Assembly: GCF_900143515.1 (NCBI RefSeq)
Contig: NZ_FSQT01000002.1
Coordinates: 3,597,501 to 3,661,500, forward strand
Direction of reading: 5' to 3'
DNA: 64,000 bases
Source of the DNA: Micromonospora cremea
GTDB taxonomy: Bacteria; Actinomycetota; Actinomycetes; Mycobacteriales; Micromonosporaceae
The position numbers and the translations under genes are program-made. Below the pieces are notes generated by a model, which worked only from the letters and a program-made list of their open reading frames with translations, was not told where the DNA came from and did no database searches. Every line of letters begins with the position of its first letter. The first letter of the stretch is position 1. This document shows positions 36,943-45,707 of the stretch, piece after piece.

Positions 36943-37544
36943 CGTGCGACCTCCTCGTTCGAGTGGACGGCGAGGGGGACGTCCCGCAACGCGGGCACCT
37001 CCTGCCGTTGCGGCTCCCGGGTCAGGGTCGCGGTGAACCGCTCCGAACTGACCTCCAGGTACGGCGGTGCGTCGCCCTCGGCGTGCTCGGCCATGGCGAC
37101 CGGCGCTCGGCACTGCCGGTCCGCGCGCACCTCGATTGTCTGCCCCGGCTGGACCAGGTACGACGAACGGTTGACCTTGCCACCGTCGACGGTGAACGTG
37201 TTGTGGGCGACGAGGTCCCGCGCCGCGTCGACCGAGGGCGCGAAACCAGCCCGGTGTACCAGCGCGTCGATCCGCTGTTCCAACTGTCCGACCAGGTTCT
37301 CCGTCGCGTCGCCCGGCTGCCGGCCGGCCGTCACCACCGCGCGGGCCAGCTGCCGTACGCGCAGCTCGTACGCCGCCCGGACCTGCCGCTGATCATTGTC
37401 GCTCAGCTGGTACCCGCGCGGGGCGCGCCGCGGCCCGCCGCGTACGCCGATCGGGTGCCGCTGGCGGCGCATCAGGTGGCCGTACGCCGGGTACAGCGGG
37501 ACCTCGTCGGTCGGCGAGGGTCGTGCCTTGGTCCGGACAGCCAT
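36939..37544 (-). CDS. divergent paralogue of ribosomal protein S4
   Basis: 201 residues, the normal S4 length. The S4 RNA-binding domain is clear: GFAPSVDAARDLVAHNTFTV, DGGKVNRSSYLVQPGQTIEV. The end PPYLEVSSERFTATLTREP also follows S4. The N-terminus lacks the zinc-knuckle cysteines and the usual RYTGP/CRLCRR start of true S4, and has only a QHG-free, Arg/Pro-rich segment. The ATG at 37544 follows GGGAGGAAAG. It is not in an S13-S11-S4-rpoA operon, so it looks like a second, diverged S4. Confidence 0.75.
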   Translation of the reverse strand: MAVRTKARPSPTDEVPLYPAYGHLMRRQRHPIGVRGGPRRAPRGYQLSDNDQRQVRAAYELRVRQLARAVVTAGRQPGDATENLVGQLEQRIDALVHRAGFAPSVDAARDLVAHNTFTVDGGKVNRSSYLVQPGQTIEVRADRQCRAPVAMAEHAEGDAPPYLEVSSERFTATLTREPQRQEVPALRDVPLAVHSNEEVAR

Positions 37545-37684
37545 CTTTCCTCCCTGCGTTCTCGTCCGACCACCGTCCGCCGCCACCGGGTGAGGCGGCC
37601 CCACCCGGTTCGGGTGAAGCCGCCGCGCCGGGCGGCTCCGGCCCGGCGCGGCACGGCGGGGGGTGATCCGGTAGGACTGTGCAC

Positions 37685-38764
37685 ATGGCTCTGCATGTGC
37701 GCGGTGTGCTCCTGCCGGACGACGAGGTCCGGGACCTGTGGCTGGTCGGCGATCGGGTCACCTTCGAACCGGTGCCCGGCGCGGAGACGGTGGTCGACGG
37801 CGGTTTCGTCCTGCCGGGCCTGGTCGACGCGCACTGCCACATCGGCATCGCCCGCGGCGGCGCCCCGATCACCTCCCTCGACCAGGCCCGCGAGCTGGCC
37901 TGCGTCGACCGGGCCGCCGGGGTGCTGGCGATCCGTGATGCCGGCTCGCCGTACCCGTACCCCGAGTTGGACGACGAGCCGGACCTGCCGCGACTGGCCC
38001 GCGCCGGCCGGCACGTCGCACCGCCGAAGCGCTACCTGCGCGACATCGGGGTGGAGGTCGGCGCCGCCGAGGTGGCCGCGACGGTCGCGGCCCAGGCGCG
38101 GGCCGGCAACGGCTGGGTCAAGCTGGTCGGCGACTGGATCGACCGCGGCGTGGGCGACCTGGCGCCGGCCTGGGACGCGGACACCCTCACCGCGGCCGTG
38201 CGGGCCGCGCACGACGCCGGGGTACGCGCCGCGGTGCACACCTTCTCCGAGTCGGCCGTGGAGATCATGGTGCGGGCCGGGGTGGACTCGGTGGAGCACG
38301 GCACGGGGCTGAGCCTCGACCTGATCGACGAGATGGCCCGCCAGGGCACCGCGCTCGTCCCCACGATGATCAACATTGCCACCTTCGGCGGCATCGCCGA
38401 GCAGGCGCGGGCCAAGTTCCCCGGGTACGCCGAGCACATGCTGGCGCTGCGCGACGGCTTCCCCGAGGTGGTGCGTGCCGCGCACGAGGCGGGCGTGCCG
38501 ATCTACGTGGGCACCGACGCCGGCGGCGGCATCGACCACGGGCTGGCCGCCGAGGAGATGCTGCTGCTGCACGAGCGGGCCGGGATGGCGCCGCTCGACG
38601 TGCTGGCCGCCGCCTCCTGGGGCGCCCGGGAATGGCTCGGCTTCCCCGGTCTGGTCGAGGGTGGTCTCGCCGACCTGACCGTCTACCCCGAGGACCCGCG
38701 CCGGGACCTGCGCGTGGTCCGCGCGCCCTCCCGCACGATCCTGCGCGGCCGCGTGATCCGCTGA
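37685..38764 (+). CDS. amidohydrolase-family metalloenzyme
   Basis: 359 residues. Metal ligands of the amidohydrolase barrel: HCH (VDAHCHIG near residue 45), a Lys/His region (GNGWVKLVGDW; AAVHTFSES), His in SVEHGTGLS, and Asp in YVGTDAGGG. The C-terminal half rejoins the small beta domain (LVEGGLADLTVYPEDP). It resembles imidazolonepropionase- or dipeptidase-type members. The substrate is not predictable. ATG at 37685 chosen; a GTG 6 bp earlier is possible. Confidence 0.85.
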   Translation: MALHVRGVLLPDDEVRDLWLVGDRVTFEPVPGAETVVDGGFVLPGLVDAHCHIGIARGGAPITSLDQARELACVDRAAGVLAIRDAGSPYPYPELDDEPDLPRLARAGRHVAPPKRYLRDIGVEVGAAEVAATVAAQARAGNGWVKLVGDWIDRGVGDLAPAWDADTLTAAVRAAHDAGVRAAVHTFSESAVEIMVRAGVDSVEHGTGLSLDLIDEMARQGTALVPTMINIATFGGIAEQARAKFPGYAEHMLALRDGFPEVVRAAHEAGVPIYVGTDAGGGIDHGLAAEEMLLLHERAGMAPLDVLAAASWGAREWLGFPGLVEGGLADLTVYPEDPRRDLRVVRAPSRTILRGRVIR

Positions 38765-38792
38765 CGCCGGCGGATTGCGCCCGGGCGGCGCT

Positions 38793-38870
38793 GCAAGATC
38801 GCGCTCGATCCAGGAAGTAGTGGCCTCGGCGTCCTGGGACCACTACTTCCAGGAAGCAGCGTGATCTTGC
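38793..38870. repeat. palindromic intergenic repeat (GCAAGATC ends)
   Basis: Outer arms 38793-38805/38858-38870 (one mismatch) and a perfect inner pair GGAAGTAGTGG/CCACTACTTCC (38813-38823, 38840-38850). Shares end sequence with the repeat at 2750-2819. It lies between convergent genes. Confidence 0.65.
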
Positions 38871-38910
38871 GAGGCGGCATCGACGCGGGGTGCCGGGCTG
38901 GTCCGTGGGG

Positions 38911-39513
38911 TCAGCGGGGCGGGCGGGCGGCCGTCAGGAAGAGACGTACGGCCAGGTCGGCCAGGGCCGTGGCAGTCTGGTCGATCGGGCCCCGGGGGAG
39001 CACGATGTGGCTGACCACCAGGCGGACGATGGTGTCGGCGGCGAAGGCCAGCGCGGCCGGGTCGGCCTCCGGCAGGTAGTCGCCGACCCACTCGATCAGC
39101 GCGCCGGACGCCTCGGTGAGCACCACCTCGGCCCGGGTGGTCAGGTACGGCAGCAGCTCGTCCGAGCCGCCCCGGGCGCTGGTCAGGATCGCTTTGACCA
39201 GGGGGTTGTCCGCCGCCGCGGCGAGGGTGTGCGCGATCGCCGCGTACGCGCCGGCCCGGACGTCGGGGCCGTGCGCGACCAGGGCGGCCCGGACGTCGCC
39301 GACGAACCGGTCCACCTCCCGCCGGGCGAGCGCCTCGGCCAGGCCGGCCTTGCTGCCGAACTCGTTGTAGACGGTCTGCCGGCTCACCCCGGCCGCGGAG
39401 GCCACGCCGCCCATGCGTACCGCGTCCCAGCCGGCGGCGATGGTCCGCGCGCGGGCGGCGTCCACGATCGTGTCCCGCAGCCGCTGCCGCGGGGAGTCGG
39501 TCGATGCAGTCAT
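38911..39513 (-). CDS. TetR-family transcriptional regulator
   Basis: 200 residues. The N-terminal helix-turn-helix reads VRMGGVASAAGVSRQTVYNEFGSKAGLAEAL (about 33-63), followed by a helical ligand-binding domain ending PARLF-type. It is divergent from proS (144 bp gap) and convergent with the amidohydrolase. Target genes are not obvious. Confidence 0.88.
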   Translation of the reverse strand: MTASTDSPRQRLRDTIVDAARARTIAAGWDAVRMGGVASAAGVSRQTVYNEFGSKAGLAEALARREVDRFVGDVRAALVAHGPDVRAGAYAAIAHTLAAAADNPLVKAILTSARGGSDELLPYLTTRAEVVLTEASGALIEWVGDYLPEADPAALAFAADTIVRLVVSHIVLPRGPIDQTATALADLAVRLFLTAARPPR

Positions 39514-39656
39514 GGTGGTCGAAGCCTACGGTCGCCCCGCCAGCGCGCGCAGGGGCGGACACGGCCGCTGCGAAGAGCGGGTGCGGAATACCAGGCGGAC
39601 GGCGCGTCGCCTCCCGGGCGCGGCGGCCGCCCGCACGGCGCATAGGATGTGCGGTC

Positions 39657-41063
39657 ATGGCACGCGTGCTCACTCCCCGTGCGGAGGACTTCCCCCGCTG
39701 GTACCAGGACCTGATCGCCAAGGCGAAGCTGGCCGACAACGGCCCGGTCCGCGGCACCATGGTCATCCGCCCGGCCGGCTACGCCATCTGGGAACGGATG
39801 CAGGCCGAGATGGACGCCCGGATCAAGGCGGCGGGCGCGGAGAACGCGTACTTCCCGCTGTTCATCCCGGAGAGCTACCTCAAGCGCGAGGCGCAGCACG
39901 TCGAGGGCTTCTCGCCGGAGCTTGCGGTGGTCACCCACGGTGGCGGCAAGCAGCTCGCCGAGCCGGTGGTGGTGCGCCCCACCAGCGAGACGGTGATCGG
40001 CGAGTTCATGGCCAAGTGGATCGACTCGTACCGGGACCTGCCGCTGCTGCTCAACCAGTGGGCGAACGTGGTCCGGTGGGAGCTGCGCCCGCGGATCTTC
40101 CTGCGCACCAGCGAGTTCCTCTGGCAGGAGGGGCACACCGCGCACGCCACCCGCGAGGACGCCCGGGCCTACGCCCGGCGGATCCTGCACGAGGCGTACG
40201 AGGACCTGATGGTCAACGTGATCGGCATCCCGGTGGTGGTGGGCCTGAAGACGGCCCGCGAGCGGTTCGCCGGTGCGACCGCCACGTACACCTGTGAAGG
40301 CATGATGGGCGACGGCAAGGCGCTCCAGCTGGGCACCAGCCACGAGCTGGGCCAGAACTTCGCCAAGGCGTTCGACATCAGCTACTCCTCGAAGGAGGGC
40401 GGCCGGGAGCACGCCTGGACGACCTCCTGGGGCACCTCGACCCGGATGCTGGGCGGCCTGATCATGGCGCACGGCGACGACAACGGCCTGCGGGTGCCGC
40501 CGAGGCTGGCCCCGATCCAGGCGTACGTCATGATCGTCAAGGACGGCGAGGGCGTCGCCGAGGCGGCTGCCAAGCTGCGCGACGGCCTGCGCGACGCCGG
40601 TGTCCGGGTCGCGCTCGACGACCGCACCGACACCGCGTTCGGCCGCCGGGCGGTCGACGCCGAGCTGCGCGGATATCCGGTACGCGTCGAGGTCGGCCCC
40701 CGCGACCTGGCCGCCGGCAATGCGGTGGTGGTGCGCCGCACCGACGGCTCGAAGGCCCCGACGCCGGTGGCCGACGTGGTCGGCGCGGTGCTGGCCGCGC
40801 TGGAGACCGACCAGCAGGTGCTGCACGACCAGGCGCTGGCCAACCGCGAGTCGCGCACCGTGGAGGTGGCCACCCTCGCCGAGGCGATCGAGGCCGCCGC
40901 GAACGGCTGGGCCCGGGTGCCGTGGTCGGCGGTCGGCGTGGCCGGCGAGGCCGAGGCGAACGGCCAGGGCGTCACGGTGCGCTGCCTGCTGCGCGCCGAC
41001 GGCTCGGTGCCGGACTCCGAGGACGAGCCCGACCTGATCGCCATCCTCGCCCGCGCCTACTGA
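39657..41063 (+). CDS. proS: prolyl-tRNA synthetase, archaeal/eukaryotic-type
   Basis: 468 residues, class II. It starts ARVLTPRAEDFPRWYQDLIAKAKLAD and has the motif 2 region RPRIFLRTSEFLWQEGHTAHA, motif 3 in GTSTRMLGGLI, and the anticodon-binding domain (about 290-400). It has no ~180-residue editing insertion between motifs 2 and 3, as in the archaeal-type enzyme, against about 570 residues for the bacterial type. The ATG at 39657 gives the conserved start. It charges tRNA-Pro. Confidence 0.94.
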   Translation: MARVLTPRAEDFPRWYQDLIAKAKLADNGPVRGTMVIRPAGYAIWERMQAEMDARIKAAGAENAYFPLFIPESYLKREAQHVEGFSPELAVVTHGGGKQLAEPVVVRPTSETVIGEFMAKWIDSYRDLPLLLNQWANVVRWELRPRIFLRTSEFLWQEGHTAHATREDARAYARRILHEAYEDLMVNVIGIPVVVGLKTARERFAGATATYTCEGMMGDGKALQLGTSHELGQNFAKAFDISYSSKEGGREHAWTTSWGTSTRMLGGLIMAHGDDNGLRVPPRLAPIQAYVMIVKDGEGVAEAAAKLRDGLRDAGVRVALDDRTDTAFGRRAVDAELRGYPVRVEVGPRDLAAGNAVVVRRTDGSKAPTPVADVVGAVLAALETDQQVLHDQALANRESRTVEVATLAEAIEAAANGWARVPWSAVGVAGEAEANGQGVTVRCLLRADGSVPDSEDEPDLIAILARAY

Positions 41064-41066
41064 GGC

Positions 41067-41118
41067 AAGGAAGGGCACCTTCTCAACGCCTGCGGTAGAG
41101 GAAGGGCCCCCTGTTGAC
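41067..41118. repeat. 52-bp dispersed repeat, copy B
   Basis: Begins AAGGAAGGGCACCTT and contains the GAAGGGCCCCCTG segment; it matches the repeat at 19912-19963 in reverse for its first half. It follows the proS stop codon by 3 bp. Confidence 0.6.
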
Positions 41119-41136
41119 AGCCCCGGAGGTGGTGCA

Positions 41137-41783
41137 GTGCGCTTCGAGTCGGGTCGGCTGATCATGCACCGCAGCGTGCGACGCGGTCGGATCGGATGGG
41201 TCCGGCCGGGCCGGGTGGTCAGCGACGACGAGCGGGGCCTGCTGGTCTGGATCGCCCGGGACTCGCCGGTCGCCCACGAGGTGACCGAGGCGGGGCTCGG
41301 GATGCGGGCGATGCCGTTCGCCCAGTGGATCTCGTCGGCGTACCGGCTGGCGCACGGGCGCTGGAACGGGCCGCCGCTGCTGAAGTTCCTGCCCACCGGT
41401 GCGGCGCACTCCGTCTGGTGGTTCCGGGACGCGCAGGGCCGTTTCGCCCACTGGTACGTCAACCTGGAGGAGCCCGGCGTGCGCTGGGACGACGGCCCGG
41501 TAGCCGGCGTCGACGTGGTGGACCAGGACCTCGACGTGGTGGTGCACCCGGACCGTAGCTGGCAGTGGAAGGACGAGGAGGAGTTCGTCGAGCGCCTCGA
41601 CTTCCCGGACGACTACTGGGTGACCGACGAGAAGGCGGTCCGGGCCGAGGGGGAGCGGGTGATCGCGCTCGCCGAGGCCGGTGAGTTCCCGTTCGACGGC
41701 ACCTGGTGCGACTTCACGCCCCCGCCGACTGGGACGTACCGGACGAACTTCCGCTGGGCTGGGACCGTCCGCCGGTGCGCTGA
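41137..41783 (+). pseudogene. DUF402 protein gene with frameshift near the 3' end
   Basis: The first ~195 codons are a good DUF402 protein (FESGRLIMHRSVRRGRIGWV, GRFAHWYVNLEEPGVRW, DLDVVVHPDRSWQWKDEEEF), from a GTG with GGAGGT. The frame then departs at a C5 run (41719-41723): in frame it runs on, without family features, to 42060 and into rpsP. A -1 shift near 41727 gives DWDVPDELPLGWDRPPVR and a stop at 41781, the expected DUF402 end. So either a 1-base deletion or a sequencing error. DUF402 proteins are linked to nucleotide-diphosphate hydrolysis. Confidence 0.8.
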
Positions 41784-42025
41784 GAGGGTGTTCCGGGTCA
41801 CCGGTCCGAGCGAGCCGGGCGCGGTGTCCGGGTCCGGTGCGAGAGATCGGCTCCGGATCTGGCAGAATGGGTCGCTGGTATCCGGCGCGCGTCCGGCGCC
41901 CTCTAACCCGGGCGTGTCGCCAGTCCACCGAGTAGTCTCCGGCCCAACCCCACTGTGCCGTCGGCGCTCACCCATACACACCGCCCGTGCCGGGCTGGTG
42001 AGATCGCAACAGGAGCGAAACAACT
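41784..42025 (+). promoter_or_regulatory. rpsP promoter and leader
   Basis: Between the DUF402 stop and rpsP. CAGAAT at 41863-41868 could be a -10, with no good -35 in view. The transcribed leader contains an ATCCGGCGCGCGTCCGGCG hairpin region followed by CTCTAACCC, a pattern I associate with rpsP leaders in actinobacteria. Confidence 0.4.
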
Positions 42026-42565
42026 GTGGCCGTAAAGATCCGGCTCCTGCGGATGGGTAAGATCCGCAACCCGCAGTACCGCATTGTCATCGCCGACTCG
42101 CGCACCAAGCGTGACGGCCGGGCGATCGAGTTCGTCGGGGTGTACCAGCCGAAGGAGGACCCTTCGGTCATCGAGGTCAAGTCGGAGCGGGTCCAGTACT
42201 GGCTGTCCGTCGGCGCTCAGCCGAGCGAGGCGGTGCAGCGGCTGCTGGAGCTGACCGGTGACTGGCAGAAGTACAAGGGCCTGCCGGCCCCGCCGCCGCT
42301 GAAGGTCGCCCCCGAGCGGGCCGACCGCAAGGCGGCGTACGAGGCTGAGGCGAAGGCCGCCGCCGGGCTCGCCCCGGAGACCCCGGCCAAGCCGGCCAAG
42401 AAGGCCGCCAAGGCCGCCGAGGCTCCGAAGACCGAGGCTCCGGCTGAGGCTCCGAAGACCGAGGCGCCGAAGACCGAGGCTCCGGCTGAGGCTCCGAAGA
42501 CCGAGGCGCCGAAGACCGAGGCTCCGGCCGAGGCCCCGGCTGCCGACGCCGGTGAGCAGGCCTGA
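42026..42565 (+). CDS. rpsP: 30S ribosomal protein S16 with repetitive tail
   Basis: 179 residues. The first ~85 are S16 ([52 protein letters not shown]). Beyond about residue 115, a tail is built from repeats of [16 protein letters not shown], with Lys/Ala-rich sequence before it; usual S16 is about 80-160 residues in actinobacteria. Start GTG at 42026. First gene of rpsP-khpA-rimM-trmD. Confidence 0.93.
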   Translation: MAVKIRLLRMGKIRNPQYRIVIADSRTKRDGRAIEFVGVYQPKEDPSVIEVKSERVQYWLSVGAQPSEAVQRLLELTGDWQKYKGLPAPPPLKVAPERADRKAAYEAEAKAAAGLAPETPAKPAKKAAKAAEAPKTEAPAEAPKTEAPKTEAPAEAPKTEAPKTEAPAEAPAADAGEQA

Positions 42566-42566
42566 C

Positions 42567-42800
42567 ATGCCTCTGCGTCCGGCGTTGGAGCACCTGGTCA
42601 AGGGCATCGTCGACCACCCGGATGACGTCCGGGTGCGGATGGTCGATTCCCGTCGGGGCAAGCGGCTGGAAGTCCGCGTGCACCCCGAGGACCTCGGCAC
42701 TGTGATCGGGCGGTCCGGCCGGACCGCCAAGGCGCTGCGCCAGGTGATCGGCTCCATCGGCGGGCGCGGGGTACGCGTCGACATCGTCGACTCGTACTGA
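42567..42800 (+). CDS. khpA: KH-domain RNA-binding protein KhpA
   Basis: 77 residues, one KH domain with the GxxG loop IGRSGRTA. It starts PLRPALEHLVKGIVDHPDDV. It is 1 bp after rpsP and its TGA overlaps rimM (TGATG). KhpA forms complexes with KhpB in other Gram-positive bacteria and binds RNA. Position between rpsP and rimM is standard. Confidence 0.9.
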   Translation: MPLRPALEHLVKGIVDHPDDVRVRMVDSRRGKRLEVRVHPEDLGTVIGRSGRTAKALRQVIGSIGGRGVRVDIVDSY

Positions 42801-43357
42801 TGCAGCTCGTCGTCGGCAGGATCGGCAAGCCGCACGGTGTCCGCGGTGAGGTCACCGTGGAGGTGCGGACCGACGAGCCCGAAGCACGGTTCGCCCCAGG
42901 CTCGGTGCTGCGCACCGAGCCTGGGGCGGTTCCGCCGCCCCCGCCCGCGGACGGGCCCGGGGTGCCGTTCCGGGTTCCTGCGGAGCTGACCATCGAGGAA
43001 TCCCGCTTCCACCAGGGCCGGATGCTGGTCGCGTTCGCCGGGATACCGGACCGCGACACCGCCGAGGCGCTGCGCGGGACCCTGCTCGTGGTGGACAGCG
43101 CCGACGTGGAGCCGCCGGAGGACCCGGAGGAGTTCCACGACCACCAGCTCGTCGGGCTGGCCGTGGTCACCCCGGCCGGCGAGCGGCTGGGCGAGGTGGC
43201 CCGGATCGACCACGCGCCCTCCTCCGACCTGCTGGTGCTGCGACGCCCCGAGGGGCGCGTCGCGTTGATCCCGTTCGTCCGGGCGATCGTTCCGGAGGTC
43301 GACCTGGCCGGTGGACGTGTGATCGTCGACCCGCCGGCCGGACTGCTCGATCTTTAG
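42800..43357 (+). CDS. rimM: 16S rRNA maturation factor RimM
   Basis: 185 residues. RimM assists 30S head assembly by binding S19. N-terminal RimM domain (QLVVGRIGKPHGVRGEVTVE) and C-terminal PRC-barrel (LVGLAVVTPAGERLGEVARIDH, IPFVRAIVPEVDLAGGRVIVDPP). Overlaps khpA by one base. Directly followed by trmD. Confidence 0.93.
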   Translation: MQLVVGRIGKPHGVRGEVTVEVRTDEPEARFAPGSVLRTEPGAVPPPPPADGPGVPFRVPAELTIEESRFHQGRMLVAFAGIPDRDTAEALRGTLLVVDSADVEPPEDPEEFHDHQLVGLAVVTPAGERLGEVARIDHAPSSDLLVLRRPEGRVALIPFVRAIVPEVDLAGGRVIVDPPAGLLDL

Positions 43358-43372
43358 GTGGAGCACACCCGC

Positions 43373-44146
43373 ATGCGCGTCGACATCGTGTCGATCTTCC
43401 CGGAGTACTTCGCCCCTCTGGACCTGTCGCTGATCGGCCGGGCCCGGGCCAACGGCGTACTCCAGTTGGCCGTGCACGACCTGCGGACCTGGACCCACGA
43501 CGTGCACCGCACGGTCGACGACACCCCCTACGGCGGCGGTCCGGGCATGGTGATGCGCCCGGAGCCGTGGGGCGGCGCGCTGGACGCGCTCGCGCCGGCC
43601 GAGGCCCCGCCGCCCCGGCTGCTGGTGCCCTCGCCGGCCGGTGTCCCGTTCACCCAGGCCATGGCGCACGAGCTGGCCGCCGAGCCGCACCTGCTCTTCG
43701 CCTGCGGCCGGTACGAGGGGATTGACCAGCGGGTCCTGGCGCACGCCGCGACCCGGATGCCGGTCACCGAGGTCTCGCTCGGCGACTACGTGCTCTTCGG
43801 CGGCGAGGTTGCGGTGCTGGTCGTCCTGGAGGCGGTCACCCGACTGCTGCCCGGTGTGCTGGGCAACGCCGGCTCGCTGGACGAGGAGTCGCACGCCCAC
43901 GGGCTGCTCGAAGCGCCGATCTACACCAAGCCGCCGAGCTGGCGCGGGCACGACGTGCCAGAGGTGCTCCGCTCCGGCGACCACGGAAAGATCGCCCGCT
44001 GGCGCCGCGAGGAGGGACTGCTGCGCACCGCCGCCCGGCGTCCGGACCTGCTCGCCGCGCTGCCGGCCGATCAGCTCGACAAACGGGACATCGCGGCGCT
44101 GGACCGGGCCGGATTTCAGCCGCCGCCGGGGGATGTGGCAAAGTAG
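43373..44146 (+). CDS. trmD: tRNA m1G37 methyltransferase TrmD
   Basis: 257 residues. TrmD methylates G37 of several tRNAs to prevent frameshifting. It starts [19 protein letters not shown]. The SPOUT knot holds [14 protein letters not shown] and [20 protein letters not shown]. The ATG at 43373 gives the standard start and has GGTGGAG upstream; GTG at 43358 would add five residues. It follows rimM by 15 bp. Confidence 0.94.
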   Translation: MRVDIVSIFPEYFAPLDLSLIGRARANGVLQLAVHDLRTWTHDVHRTVDDTPYGGGPGMVMRPEPWGGALDALAPAEAPPPRLLVPSPAGVPFTQAMAHELAAEPHLLFACGRYEGIDQRVLAHAATRMPVTEVSLGDYVLFGGEVAVLVVLEAVTRLLPGVLGNAGSLDEESHAHGLLEAPIYTKPPSWRGHDVPEVLRSGDHGKIARWRREEGLLRTAARRPDLLAALPADQLDKRDIAALDRAGFQPPPGDVAK

Positions 44147-44289
44147 AGGGGTTGCCGCATCCGTCCGCGCCCGCGGGCGGCTGCGAGGATCTCCGACCGG
44201 GGCCGGCTCGCCGACCATCACCCGGGGATCAGAATCACCCACCCGCGCACCGAGTCACGGTGCGCCGTGAGCCTCACGAGGACGCAGCG

Positions 44290-44646
44290 ATGAACATCCT
44301 GGACGCCCTTGACGCCCAGTCGAAGCGGACCGACCTTCCCGACTTCCGTGCCGGTGACACCGTCAAGGTGCACGCGCGAGTCGTCGAGGGCAACCGGTCC
44401 CGTGTCCAGATCTTCCAGGGCGTCGTCATCCGCCGCCAGGGTGACGGACTGCGCGAGACCTTCTCGGTCCGCAAGGTGAGCTTCGGTGTCGGTGTCGAGC
44501 GGACCTACCCGCTCAACGGCCCGGGCATCGACCGGATCGAGATCGTGACCCGTGGTGCCGTGCGCCGCGCCAAGCTGTACTACCTGCGCGAGCTGCGCGG
44601 CAAGAAGGCCAAGATCAAGGAGAAGCGGGAGAAGCAGCCCAGCTGA
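44290..44646 (+). CDS. rplS: 50S ribosomal protein L19
   Basis: 118 residues: [60 protein letters not shown] and [20 protein letters not shown] are the L19 motifs. It sits 143 bp after trmD. The ATG is the family start. A terminator-like hairpin follows. Confidence 0.95.
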   Translation: MNILDALDAQSKRTDLPDFRAGDTVKVHARVVEGNRSRVQIFQGVVIRRQGDGLRETFSVRKVSFGVGVERTYPLNGPGIDRIEIVTRGAVRRAKLYYLRELRGKKAKIKEKREKQPS

Positions 44647-44765
44647 CTTCCCGCTCGCCACGCCGCCTGAGCTGCGCGTATGCCGTACCGACCGGAGCGC
44701 ACTACCCTGGTCGTACGGGCGCAGCGAGGCGGCGGCCCCGCCCACCTGGCGGGCAGCTGTCCACA

Positions 44766-44801
44766 ACCGCCCGTGGGGCCTCGACGAGGCTCCCGGGCGG
44801 T
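44766..44801 (+). terminator. hairpin between rplS and lepB
   Basis: ACCGCCCG and CGGGCGGT pair perfectly, with further pairing inside (GGGGCCT/AGGCTCC), followed by GGTGTTT. It ends 26 bp before the lepB start, so it could also affect lepB translation. Confidence 0.55.
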
Positions 44802-44827
44802 GGTGTTTCTGCGGACCGGGGAGTGGC

Positions 44828-45697
44828 GTGGTGCAGACGCTTGACGAGGACGGCACCGTCGATCCGTGGCGCCGGCGGGCCCGCCGCGCCCGCCGGCAGA
44901 TGCCGCTCTGGCAGGAGCTCCCGCTGCTGCTGGTCGTCGCGTTCTGCCTCGCGGTGCTGATCCGAACCTTCCTGCTCCAGGCGTTCTTCATCCCGTCCGG
45001 CTCGATGGAGGACACTCTCCTGATCGGCGACCGCGTGCTGGTCAACAAGGTCGTCTACGACGTCCGCGACCCGGTGCGCGGCGAGGTGGTGGTCTTCCGG
45101 GGCACCGACCGCTGGGCGCCGCAGGTCGACGAGCAGCCGGCGCCGGGCTTCACCGGCAAGCTCACCCGGACCGTCGGCGACCTGGTGGGGGTGAGCCGCC
45201 CCGGCGAGAAGGACTTCATCAAACGGGTGATCGGCCTCCCCGGCGACCGGGTCAAGTGCTGTGACAGCCAGGGCCGGGTCACCGTCAACGGCACCCCGCT
45301 CAACGAGCCCTACGTGGTGCGCGACTCCCCGCTGGAACTGCCGCCCAACCCGGGGGAGTGCCGCTCCCGGCGCTTCGACGAGGTCGTCGTGCCGCCCGGC
45401 CAGATCTTCGTGATGGGCGACCACCGGCTGGTCTCCCAGGACGCCCGCTGCCAGGGCCCGGTGCCGATCGACAACGTGGTCGGCCGTGCCTTCATGGTGG
45501 TCTGGCCGTCCTCCCGGTGGAATCCGCTGTCGGTGCCGTCGACGTTCGACGACGTGTCCGGGCCGGCTGGCGCCTCCTCGGGCGCGCCGCCGATCAGACC
45601 GACCCCGCAGGGCGGTGTGCTGCTGCTTCTTCCCCTGGTGGCCGCGCTGCGGGGTTCCCGCGCGTTCCGGACGGTGACGTCCGGCCCGGCAACGTAG
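44828..45697 (+). CDS. lepB: signal peptidase I (first copy)
   Basis: 289 residues. An N-terminal helix (about 30-50) is followed by the catalytic Ser59 in IPSGSMEDTL and the Lys in DFIKRVIGLPGD. It also has a second C-terminal hydrophobic segment (GGVLLLLPLVAAL). The ~30-residue basic N-terminus is cytoplasmic. GTG at 44828 chosen. It removes signal peptides of exported proteins at the membrane. Confidence 0.92.
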   Translation: MVQTLDEDGTVDPWRRRARRARRQMPLWQELPLLLVVAFCLAVLIRTFLLQAFFIPSGSMEDTLLIGDRVLVNKVVYDVRDPVRGEVVVFRGTDRWAPQVDEQPAPGFTGKLTRTVGDLVGVSRPGEKDFIKRVIGLPGDRVKCCDSQGRVTVNGTPLNEPYVVRDSPLELPPNPGECRSRRFDEVVVPPGQIFVMGDHRLVSQDARCQGPVPIDNVVGRAFMVVWPSSRWNPLSVPSTFDDVSGPAGASSGAPPIRPTPQGGVLLLLPLVAALRGSRAFRTVTSGPAT

Positions 45698-45707
45698 GCT
45701 CCTTGGC

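Noticed and set aside
41137..42060. DUF402 gene ending at 42060 as a normal, fused C-terminus
   Set aside because: The extra residues run through the rpsP leader and into rpsP. The shifted frame gives the family's typical ending, so a frameshift is the better explanation.
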